Shown piece by piece: positions 1-5,781 of a stretch of 14,992 nt of DNA; the first letter of the stretch is position 1, and the number at the start of each line of letters is the position of its first letter. The notes below the pieces were generated by a model. It was given only the letters and a program-made list of their open reading frames with translations, searched no databases and was not told the origin of the DNA. A program made the position numbers and the translations under genes. Source of the DNA: Nitrospiraceae bacterium. Lineage in GTDB: Bacteria > Nitrospirota > Nitrospiria > Nitrospirales > Nitrospiraceae. Location: contig SYGW01000125.1 in the NCBI GenBank assembly GCA_005800255.1, positions 1 through 14,992 on the forward strand, given 5' to 3'.

Positions 1-32
1 AAGATTCGCCGCGCCCCTCGGAGCGCTCAGTT

Positions 33-41
33 TGCTATACT
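33..41 (+). promoter_or_regulatory. Extended -10 promoter of the methyltransferase gene
   Basis: TGc followed by TATACT at 36-41 is a good extended -10 element. The predicted transcription start (about 48) is only about 4 nt before the ATG at 52. There is no Shine-Dalgarno sequence, so the transcript would be nearly leaderless. No convincing -35 is visible, which is acceptable for an extended -10 promoter. Confidence 0.45.
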
Positions 42-51
42 ACGGCGTCTG

Positions 52-711
52 ATGGGACTCTACAGCCGCCACATATTTCCCCGGCTCATGGACCACGTCA
101 TGAGCGGGGCAGAGTTTCAGCAACTCCGGATGGAGCTATTGGAGTCAGCGGGGGACCAGGTGCTGGAAATCGGCCTGGGAACCGGACTGAATCTGCCGCA
201 TTATCCCAACACTGTTTCGCGGTTGTGCGCAGTGGATCCCTTCCCCCTGCTACCAGATCGTCTCGCAGCGCGAAGCGAAGCCGTACCCTTCCCCATCGAA
301 ATTTCTCACATCAGCGCCGAACGTCTTCCCTATGACGACCGGACCTTCGACTGCGTCGTGAGCACCTGGACCCTCTGTACGATCCCCGATCCGGTAACGG
401 CCCTCCGGGAAGTCCGCCGGGTCCTGAGGGCTGATGGACGATTTCTCTTTCTGGAACATGGCAGAAGCGACGAGGCAACCATTGCGGCCTGGCAGGATCG
501 ATTGAACCCGCTCCAGCGAATGATCGGTTGTGGCTGCAACCTGAACCGGAAGATCGATCAACTGATCGAACAGGCGGGGCTCACGATGCAGCAGCTAGAG
601 CGGTTCAAGATGCGAAGCGTCCCGCGATTGGGCGGAGAAATGTACCGGGGAACGGCTGTGCCGACTCCTGCATCAGCCTTGCGGCAACGGCCTCTTCATG
701 AGGGTCGATAG
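52..711 (+). CDS. Class I SAM-dependent methyltransferase (UbiE/METTL7-like)
   Basis: 219 aa. Methyltransferase motif I is VLEIGLGTGLN at residues 37-47. An acidic VDP follows at 61-63, where SAM ribose hydroxyls normally bind. Further on come a TWTLCTIPDP segment (motif IV region) and REVRRVLRADGRFLFLEHG, typical of Methyltransf_11/UbiE-type enzymes. The Cys-containing GCGCNLNRKID segment and the C-terminal RGTAVP ending resemble METTL7-like family members, which methylate small molecules. The substrate cannot be read from sequence. No signal peptide is seen, so it is probably cytosolic. ATG 52 is chosen because the protein fold starts there and a -10 box lies just upstream. The 3' end overlaps the convergent nucleotidase gene by 39 bases. 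Confidence 0.85.
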   Translation: MGLYSRHIFPRLMDHVMSGAEFQQLRMELLESAGDQVLEIGLGTGLNLPHYPNTVSRLCAVDPFPLLPDRLAARSEAVPFPIEISHISAERLPYDDRTFDCVVSTWTLCTIPDPVTALREVRRVLRADGRFLFLEHGRSDEATIAAWQDRLNPLQRMIGCGCNLNRKIDQLIEQAGLTMQQLERFKMRSVPRLGGEMYRGTAVPTPASALRQRPLHEGR

Positions 712-1353
712 ATTCTCGACCGACCGAAAGGAGGCGGAGAGAGCCGGTGGCAACTGGGAGCTGGATTTCGCGCTGTGAACCAGATGCGCAATGCCGAACT
801 GCTTGGCGGCAGCCAGACAACCTTCATCGTCGTCGATAAACAACGCTCGCTCGGGATTGAATCCCACCAACCGCTGGCAGGCGGGCCAATAGGCCGGCCG
901 CATTTTTAAGTAACCGATCTCAAAAGCCGTCACGATACGGTCCACATGCCGGTCGAGGCCGGTCTTGGCAATCTTCACGTCCACACCGGCTTGATGGGCG
1001 TTCGTGAGGATCGTGACCCTCCGCCCCAGAATCTTGAGATCACGGAGGAACGTTTCCGTACTCGGCAAGAACCCCACCAGATAGTCCAGCTCCTTGTGCA
1101 AGGCCACCACATCGATCCCCACCTGCTCGGTCCAATAGTCCAAATCGGTCCAAGCCAGCTCCCCCTCGACCGACCGGTACATGGCCATCAATCGATCGCG
1201 GGACCCCTCGTGGGTCAGCCCATGCAACAGAGCATAACGGCGCGGCAGCTCCTCTTCGAAAAAGAAGTTGTCGAAATGGCGGTCCAGCAAGGTGCCGTCC
1301 ATATCGAGCAGGACATCGTCGATATCGTCCCAATTCAAGTGAAATGGCGTCAT
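673..1353 (-). CDS. yrfG: HAD-family nucleotidase, YrfG-like (GMP/IMP 5'-nucleotidase)
   Basis: 226 aa HAD phosphatase. Motif I is DMDGT with nucleophile D17 and acid/base D19. Motif II is LTNAH (T117), motif III is K150, and motif IV is IDDDEG (D174-D176) for Mg binding. The N-terminus (WDDIDDVLLDMDGTLLD followed by FDN) and the LDYWTEQ(V/L)G(I/L)D stretch match E. coli YrfG as I recall it, which dephosphorylates GMP and IMP. Same-function assignment is therefore likely but inferred. It is cytosolic. It is divergent from der and shares about 70 bp of upstream DNA. A perfect 7-bp inverted repeat abuts its start codon. Its 3' end overlaps the methyltransferase gene tail to tail. Confidence 0.82.
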   Translation of the reverse strand: MTPFHLNWDDIDDVLLDMDGTLLDRHFDNFFFEEELPRRYALLHGLTHEGSRDRLMAMYRSVEGELAWTDLDYWTEQVGIDVVALHKELDYLVGFLPSTETFLRDLKILGRRVTILTNAHQAGVDVKIAKTGLDRHVDRIVTAFEIGYLKMRPAYWPACQRLVGFNPERALFIDDDEGCLAAAKQFGIAHLVHSAKSSSQLPPALSASFRSVENLSTLMKRPLPQG

Positions 1354-1373
1354 GTCAGGTGAGTGTACCTGAC
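1354..1373. promoter_or_regulatory. Perfect inverted repeat flush with the yrfG start codon
   Basis: GTCAGGT (1354-1360), a 6-nt spacer and ACCTGAC (1367-1373) form a perfect 7-bp inverted repeat ending at the base before the minus-strand ATG (1351-1353). In the mRNA it would form a hairpin immediately 5' of the start codon and bury the only AGG-like Shine-Dalgarno bases. As DNA it could equally be an operator half-site pair in the yrfG/der divergent region. The function is inferred. Confidence 0.4.
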
Positions 1374-1413
1374 GGTGGTTGTGTTTGCCAAAAATCTTAT
1401 GTTACGGTCGGAC

Positions 1414-1419
1414 TATACC
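1414..1419 (+). promoter_or_regulatory. -10-like box for der
   Basis: TATACC ends 5 nt before the ATG at 1425. Transcription from it would begin essentially at the start codon, giving a leaderless der mRNA. The complementary strand reads TATAGT here (1417-1412), so the same spot could also serve the divergent nucleotidase gene. No clear -35 is seen in either direction, so this is tentative. Confidence 0.3.
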
Positions 1420-1424
1420 TTTCT

Positions 1425-2837
1425 ATGCCACGCACGAAAAAATCCAAAAACATCCCTATGGAAGAGGCCGTACCGGAAGAAACGGTACCGGCGCCGACAT
1501 TGCTGCACACAACGGCGGCTCACCCGCCTATTGTGGCCATTATCGGCCGCCCCAACGTCGGCAAGTCGACGCTCTTCAATCGCATGCTCGGCAAACGCAC
1601 GGCCATCGTGGACGACGTCCCCGGCGTCACGCGGGATCGCAACTACGCCGACGCCACCTATCGAAACCGTCCCTACCGCCTGGTCGATACAGGGGGCCTG
1701 GACCCGACCGCCTCGGAAAGCATGTTGATCCTCATCAAGCGGCAATCGGAGCTCGCCATTGCAGAAGCGGACATTTTGATCCTGCTGATGGACGGACGGA
1801 CCGGGCTCACGACCCCTGACCATGCCGTCGTCCAGCTCTTGCGCGGCACGACGAAACCCTTGTTCGTAGCGATCAATAAAATCGACACACCCAAGGTCGA
1901 ACCACTCGTGGCGGATTTCTATCAATTGGGCACGGAGACGCTCTATCCGATCTCTGCAGAACATGGGATCGGCGTCTCCGACCTCCTGGATGCGATCTAT
2001 CCGCTTCTCCCGGTCCCGGATGAGAACCCTGAAAAATCAACGATCCCCCGCATCGCCGTCGTGGGACGGCCGACTGTCGGCAAGTCCACGCTGGTCAATG
2101 CCGTGCTCGGAGAAGACCGGGTGGTGGTCAGCGATGTACCTGGCACCACCAGAGATTCCATCGATTCGCTCGCCACCCATAAGGGACGGCCCTACCTCTT
2201 CACGGATACAGCCGGCATCAGGCGGCGCGGCAAGATCGACCGGGGCATTGAAGGCTATAGCGTCGTTCGATCGCACCTGGCTATCGGCCGGTCCGATCTC
2301 GGAATCTTGCTGCTCGACGCCACGGAGGGCGTGACCGAGCAGGACACCAAAATCGCCGGCGTCATCATCAAGCAAGGCCGGGCCTGCTTCCTCATTGTCA
2401 ATAAATGGGACCTCCGAGAAGGCGAACACGAGGCGCGCCAGGAAGTCGAACTGGAGCTCAAGCGGCGCTTTCCCTTCCTGACCTGGGCGCCGGTCCTCTT
2501 CGCCTCCGCATCGCACCCCGATTCGCTGGGCCAGCTCTTTCCGACTATCGATCGGGTCTACGCGGCGTTTTCCAAACGAATCCCGACTGGCGCGTTGAAC
2601 AAATTCCTTCAGGAAATTCTGACCTCCCATCCCCTGCCGGTGCGGAAAGGCAAACCGACGAAGATTACCAAGTCGGCCTTCATGACCCAGGTCGCGATCC
2701 AGCCGCCGGTCTTTGCGTTATTTGTCGGTCACCCGGACAATATCACCCCCAGCTACCTCCGCTTTCTCGAAAACCAGATCCGCGAGGAATATGGGTTCGA
2801 GGGTACCCCGATTCGCTTGCTCGTTCGCAAGAAATAA
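1425..2837 (+). CDS. der: GTPase Der (EngA), ribosome assembly factor
   Basis: 470 aa from ATG 1425. It has two tandem GTPase domains followed by a KH-like domain, the Der layout. Domain 1: G1 GRPNVGKST at residues 41-49, DVPGVTRD, DTGG and NKID. Domain 2: G1 GRPTVGKST from residue 214, DVPGTTRDS, DTAG and NKWD at 326-329. The C-terminus (about 390-470) is the KH-like domain, ending YGFEGTPIRLLVRKK. Der acts on 50S subunit maturation in the cytosol and is normally essential. An upstream in-frame ATG at 1344 would overlap the divergent yrfG start and add a non-conserved leader, so 1425 is preferred. The roughly 30-residue basic/acidic N-terminal extension before the first G domain is longer than usual. 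Confidence 0.95.
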   Translation: MPRTKKSKNIPMEEAVPEETVPAPTLLHTTAAHPPIVAIIGRPNVGKSTLFNRMLGKRTAIVDDVPGVTRDRNYADATYRNRPYRLVDTGGLDPTASESMLILIKRQSELAIAEADILILLMDGRTGLTTPDHAVVQLLRGTTKPLFVAINKIDTPKVEPLVADFYQLGTETLYPISAEHGIGVSDLLDAIYPLLPVPDENPEKSTIPRIAVVGRPTVGKSTLVNAVLGEDRVVVSDVPGTTRDSIDSLATHKGRPYLFTDTAGIRRRGKIDRGIEGYSVVRSHLAIGRSDLGILLLDATEGVTEQDTKIAGVIIKQGRACFLIVNKWDLREGEHEARQEVELELKRRFPFLTWAPVLFASASHPDSLGQLFPTIDRVYAAFSKRIPTGALNKFLQEILTSHPLPVRKGKPTKITKSAFMTQVAIQPPVFALFVGHPDNITPSYLRFLENQIREEYGFEGTPIRLLVRKK

Positions 2838-2986
2838 CTGGCCAATTTCCGCCACCCTCGCACCCCTCTTGGTGCGCCATCCTGGCTGAGACGGCACGTT
2901 GTGATCGGTCCTCGCAGGGTGGTCGCGTTTCCTGCCCCCTGCCAGGGGTATAACTCTTGCATCGTATAAAGACATTTCCCGAAAGG

Positions 2987-3154
2987 ATGCGCGTGCGACG
3001 ATCATCTTCGCAGAGCCAGGACAATTCCCCGCAAGCTGGCCACTCAGGACCGGAAGAGACTGCTCTCTACGGAAGCCCTGCGCTCCAACCGGCCCCGCCA
3101 TTGCCCGACTCGGGGATGATCGTATTCTCCTCTCCGTTCGCATGTTGCATATGA
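2987..3154 (+). CDS. Doubtful small ORF, 55 aa
   Basis: This reads MRVRRSSSQSQDNSPQ and so on, rich in Ser, Pro and Gln, with no recognisable domain. In favour are a TATAAA box 17 bases upstream and a 4-base ATGA overlap with the next small ORF at 3151. Against it are low-complexity composition, an AGG placed too close to the ATG to act as a normal ribosome binding site, and no known family. Most likely non-coding. Confidence 0.12.
   Translation: MRVRRSSSQSQDNSPQAGHSGPEETALYGSPALQPAPPLPDSGMIVFSSPFACCI
3123..3128 (+). promoter_or_regulatory. Candidate promoter before the 78-aa ORF
   Basis: TTGCCC at 3101-3106, 16 bp spacing and TATTCT at 3123-3128. The predicted start is near 3135, a few bases before the ATG at 3142. 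This is a moderate match to a sigma-70 consensus and only supports the small ORF weakly. Confidence 0.25.
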
Positions 3155-3378
3155 ATAGACCGGCGCGGAAATTGATCGCGCTGTTCGGTGAGTACCATGG
3201 GCGCGCCTCCGAACCGATCCCGCCCATCCTCACAGAATTTTGTCACGAGGTCCTGGCACAGCTTCAACCTCGCATCGAAACCCAAAGCTGGGACGAATTC
3301 GAGATGCGCCGGATCTGCAATATGGTGACGCCACCTCTTCTGCTCAGAGGATTCGGTGTCACGAACTCCACCAACTAG
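3142..3378 (+). CDS. Hypothetical small protein, 78 aa (75 aa from ATG 3151)
   Basis: The product has mixed charged and hydrophobic composition (for example ARKLIALFGEYHGR, FCHEVLAQLQPRIE and WDEFEMRRICNMV), more protein-like than its surroundings. It has no signal peptide, membrane segment or family I recognise. ATG 3142 sits just past a promoter-like pair. ATG 3151 overlaps the previous small ORF by ATGA. A longer ORF on the opposite strand (3067-3537) covers the same DNA and looks less protein-like. Coding status is uncertain and function is unknown. Confidence 0.35.
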   Translation: MLHMNRPARKLIALFGEYHGRASEPIPPILTEFCHEVLAQLQPRIETQSWDEFEMRRICNMVTPPLLLRGFGVTNSTN

Positions 3379-3516
3379 GAGTTTCGAATCATCCTGCCCC
3401 TGGCCCCCCCTGCGCCCCCGCGCCGTCAGAATCGCCGGATCAACCGCCCACCGACGACACACAAGCCAATTCAGAAACGCCGCACCGATTCGGCATCCAC
3501 GGTCAGAGCTTTCACC

Positions 3517-3545
3517 TTGACTCCCCCGAGACATCATGTTATCCG
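3517..3545 (+). promoter_or_regulatory. Promoter of the sigma-factor/cupredoxin operon
   Basis: TTGACT (3517-3522) is a near-consensus -35. After 17 bp comes TATCCG (3540-3545), preceded by TG at the extended -10 position. With the -10 ending at 3545, base +1 falls on the A of the ATG at 3552. There is no Shine-Dalgarno before this ATG, so a leaderless mRNA fits. Whether the downstream ECF sigma factor also uses a promoter here cannot be told. Confidence 0.5.
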
Positions 3546-3551
3546 CACAAG

Positions 3552-4334
3552 ATGATTATTCGCGCGACAGTCCTTGCGTTCCTCCTCGTGAACCCCGTTT
3601 CGGCGGCGGAGTTGCCGGCCGCGGCCAAAGCGCCAATCCCCCCGGTCATCGAGAGCCCTGCAATCCTCGACCAGGATCAGGCTGACCCCTCCATCCGGTT
3701 ACGGGGATCGGTCTGGCGAACCAAGACCGGGATCGTCTTTCTCAGGACCCCGATCGGACTCTTATCCCTCAGCTCCAAAACGACTTTGAAAGATATCAAA
3801 GCCTCGCATGAGGTGCGCCTGTGGGTGCATGGACGTCATACGATCGTCGAGATCCGCAAAAGAACCGACGGATCGCTGGTCCACCGCTACCTCAGCGGCC
3901 CCCTGACGTCCGGAACCGATGAACCCAATACATTACTGTGGTGGGGGCCAGATGGAACCCAGACCGTCCACATCGGCACAGCGGAAGAGCGCCTCACGGA
4001 CTACGAGGAGGGAGATCCACTGACCGTCGAAGTCGACGACACGAATACCATCCGCGGGGTGCGCGATCTGCAACTCGACCTGCAGGTCAGCCAGATCCCG
4101 CAAGCCGGGGCCAACGTACACCTCTTTCTGTCGGGAACCGTCTCCAAGCTCAAATCCAATTTCGTCCTGCTCCGCACCTCCATCGGCCTAGTCATGCTCA
4201 ATACAAAAATTGGCATTCCGCCGGTAAAGATCGGGCAACCGTTAGCCGTGCGCATCGACCACGAGCAGGTCACGATCACAACCCCCTCAACGAAGGCGCC
4301 GATTGCACGACCCGGCGCCTCAGCTATCCACTGA
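3552..4334 (+). CDS. Exported protein with duplicated beta-rich domain, first gene of sigma operon
   Basis: 260 aa from ATG 3552, where a Sec signal peptide begins (MIIRATVLAFLLVNPVSA, cleavage near residue 18-19). The frame is open further upstream to 3240, but that stretch is not protein-like. The mature protein contains two alignable copies of one domain. Copy A is about residues 49-101 (LRGSVWRTKTGIVFLRTPIG...). Copy B is about 192-243 (LSGTVSKLKSNFVLLRTSIG...), offset by about 143 residues and sharing the V-x2-LRT-x-IGL core. Each copy ends with a short basic/hydrophobic strand. The pattern resembles small OB- or DUF5666-like beta domains, but I cannot name a family. It ends 3 nt before the sigma factor ATG, so it is co-transcribed and may be a periplasmic sensor or target of that system (inference). 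Confidence 0.7.
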   Translation: MIIRATVLAFLLVNPVSAAELPAAAKAPIPPVIESPAILDQDQADPSIRLRGSVWRTKTGIVFLRTPIGLLSLSSKTTLKDIKASHEVRLWVHGRHTIVEIRKRTDGSLVHRYLSGPLTSGTDEPNTLLWWGPDGTQTVHIGTAEERLTDYEEGDPLTVEVDDTNTIRGVRDLQLDLQVSQIPQAGANVHLFLSGTVSKLKSNFVLLRTSIGLVMLNTKIGIPPVKIGQPLAVRIDHEQVTITTPSTKAPIARPGASAIH

Positions 4335-4337
4335 GCC

Positions 4338-4955
4338 ATGGCCACGACCCTCAAAAACCGCTCCCAACCCCTCCCCGCACAAGGGCCTGACGAATTTGAT
4401 ACGCTCTATCGCGACCACGTCGATCTGATTTACCGTTATGCTCATCGCCTCTGCGGGGAAACGGAAGCAGCGAAGGATCTCGTCCAGGAGACCTTTCTCA
4501 ATGCCTACCGGGGGTTCAAGAATTTTCGCGGGGACGCGCGGATCTCAACCTGGCTCTACACCATTGCGTCACGCACCTGCATGCGGCTGCGGCGAAAGCG
4601 AAAAGGGGAGCCGGAGCACGAGCTCTCACTTGATGAGTTTGTGCCCACCTCGGAAGGGGAGTTTCGCCTCCAGATCCCGGCGGAGGGGCTCAGTCCCGAA
4701 GAGAAGCTGCAGAACAAGGAGCTCCAGCAGGCTCTCGACCAGGCGATCGACAAACTGTCGAAAAAATATCGCATGGTCCTGATCCTCCGCGACATGGAGG
4801 GAGTGAGCGCCAAGGAAGTCGGCACGATCATGGGCCTCAACGAACGCGCGGTGAAATCACGGTTGCATCGCGCGCGCCTCTTTGTCCGGCGGGAACTCAG
4901 CGCCCGCGGCACCATCGATGAAAATGACCACAAGTCGGGAGGCTTGCGCTCATGA
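4338..4955 (+). CDS. ECF-type RNA polymerase sigma factor (sigma-70 family)
   Basis: 205 aa. Region 2 spans about residues 20-88, with DLVQETFLNAY (core-binding helix 2.1/2.2) and STWLYTIASRTCMRLRRKRK (2.3/2.4, -10 recognition). Region 4 spans about 128-187, with LSKKYRMVLILRDMEGVSAKEVGTIM and the recognition helix NERAVKSRLHRAR. There is no region 1.1 or 3, as expected for ECF factors. The inter-region linker is long and acidic. The start lies 3 nt after the previous stop. The stop overlaps the anti-sigma start as ATGA, the usual coupling of an ECF sigma with its anti-sigma. It probably directs a stress regulon. The inducing signal is unknown, though the downstream copper protein hints at metal or redox (inference). 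Confidence 0.92.
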   Translation: MATTLKNRSQPLPAQGPDEFDTLYRDHVDLIYRYAHRLCGETEAAKDLVQETFLNAYRGFKNFRGDARISTWLYTIASRTCMRLRRKRKGEPEHELSLDEFVPTSEGEFRLQIPAEGLSPEEKLQNKELQQALDQAIDKLSKKYRMVLILRDMEGVSAKEVGTIMGLNERAVKSRLHRARLFVRRELSARGTIDENDHKSGGLRS

Positions 4956-5257
4956 CCAAGAAAAAAGCCGCCACGCCAAAAAAGAAACAGGCCAAACCAC
5001 CCTCACGCCATAGGCCAGGACAGGCCCATTGCCTGAAGCTTCTCCGGCAACTCTCTGCCTATATCGACGGAGAGCTCCCCTCCGACATGTGCCAAGAAAT
5101 ACGTCGCCACCTCGGCGACTGTCCAAATTGCGATGTCTTCATCCTCTCCCTCCAACAAACCGTCATCCTCTGCCGGCACCGGCCGGTTCCCCCCTTGAAA
5201 CCGGCCGACCGAGCCGCCATGCGCCGCGCCATCCTCAAAAAGGCCACCGCCAAGTGA
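4952..5257 (+). CDS. Soluble zinc-binding anti-sigma factor (ZAS domain)
   Basis: 101 aa. It has a very basic N-terminus (about 18 Lys/Arg-rich residues) and then a ZAS-type motif: C27-x25-H53-x3-C57-x2-C60, with AYIDGELP between, the classic zinc-finger/anti-sigma signature. Extra cysteines C47 and C74 are present. No transmembrane segment is seen, so it should act in the cytosol, like redox-responsive RsrA/ChrR-type factors. Zn-thiol oxidation as the trigger is a family-based inference. ATGA overlap with the sigma gene and GTGA overlap with the cupredoxin gene indicate translational coupling and stoichiometric control. Confidence 0.85.
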   Translation: MTKKKAATPKKKQAKPPSRHRPGQAHCLKLLRQLSAYIDGELPSDMCQEIRRHLGDCPNCDVFILSLQQTVILCRHRPVPPLKPADRAAMRRAILKKATAK

Positions 5258-5655
5258 AAGGGACCCTCTGGCTCATAGGCCTGGCCTGGCTGGTGACTGG
5301 TCCTTCCGCCGCGCTGTCCGGCAACCATGACGTAGAACAGATCACCATCGAGATCCAAGGGCGCACGTTCATCCCGGGCCGCGTCGTCCTCCATGCCGGA
5401 CGCAAGACAACGCTGCAATTCCGCAACCACGATACGGAGCTCCATGCCGTAGTGGCCAAGGAACTCTTCCTCGGCGTCAACCTCAACGTGGGCGGCAACG
5501 GAGCCCCGGAGTTCGGTCCCGACGGGCTCATCCGGGTCCTCCTCCCGCCTGACGGACTGGCGGAAATTCAGTTCACGCCGGCCGGCGCCGGGACATTCCC
5601 CTACCGATGCGACATGCCAGGCCATGACATGAGGGCTGTAATCGTCGTCGAATGA
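5254..5655 (+). CDS. Exported cupredoxin-like copper protein
   Basis: 133 aa from a GTG start that overlaps the anti-sigma stop codon (GTGA). This start gives a clean signal peptide (VKGTLWLIGLAWLVTGPSAALS) and is preferred over the open frame further upstream. The mature domain is a small beta sandwich with candidate type 1 copper ligands H64 (TELHAVV), C119, H124 and M126 in FPYRCDMPGHDM near the C-terminus. The Cys-x4-His spacing is azurin-like, while Met follows His after only one residue. The protein should bind copper in the periplasm and carry electrons or buffer copper. Its place as fourth gene of a sigma/anti-sigma operon suggests it is part of that stress response. Confidence 0.8.
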   Translation: MKGTLWLIGLAWLVTGPSAALSGNHDVEQITIEIQGRTFIPGRVVLHAGRKTTLQFRNHDTELHAVVAKELFLGVNLNVGGNGAPEFGPDGLIRVLLPPDGLAEIQFTPAGAGTFPYRCDMPGHDMRAVIVVE

Positions 5656-5731
5656 ACGGAAAATTGGCGCTTGACTCGATCCGCCCTTCGCGTCCCGCCC
5701 CTGCCGCCTCTTTCAGATCCTCAAAGCAGCG

Positions 5732-5740
5732 TGGTACAGT
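5732..5740 (+). promoter_or_regulatory. Possible extended -10 promoter for the 5782 gene
   Basis: TGgTACAGT (TACAGT 5735-5740) could start transcription near 5747. This gives a short leader containing the AGGAG ribosome binding site at 5767-5771, 10 nt before the ATG at 5782. No strong -35 is visible. Read-through from the cupredoxin gene, 126 nt upstream, is also possible. Confidence 0.3.
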
Positions 5741-5781
5741 ACCGACTTCTTCTCGTCCTTCATATTAGGAGCCTGTACGAT

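Larger units (their letters stand above)
2838..3551. other. Sparse region between der and the sigma-factor operon
   Basis: No confidently recognisable gene lies here. The first part contains a 6-bp stem hairpin (CGCACC/GGTGCG, 2859-2876) and a spaced 7-bp inverted repeat CCACCCT/AGGGTGG (2852-2858 and 2916-2922), neither followed by a T-run. A TATAAA box lies at 2965-2970 and a possible promoter, TTGCCC-N16-TATTCT, at 3101-3128. Two short ORFs (2987-3154 and 3142/3151-3378) are the only candidates and are listed separately. The last 170 bases carry the promoter of the downstream operon. A frame open across 3240-3551 is proline- and serine-rich and lacks protein-like character. Confidence 0.5.

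Noticed and set aside
2852..2922. Another copy of the palindromic repeat downstream of der
   Set aside because: Only a 7-bp arm pair and a separate 6-bp hairpin are present. The conserved core is absent.
3067..3537. 156-codon open frame on the minus strand in the der/sigma-operon gap
   Set aside because: Composition is low in protein character (clusters of Gly, Arg and Ser), it has no recognisable domain, and it overlaps the more plausible 78-aa ORF and the operon promoter region.
3240..3551. In-frame upstream extension of the exported duplicated-domain protein
   Set aside because: The extension is Pro/Ser/His-rich. The Sec signal peptide starts cleanly at ATG 3552, right at the predicted transcription start.
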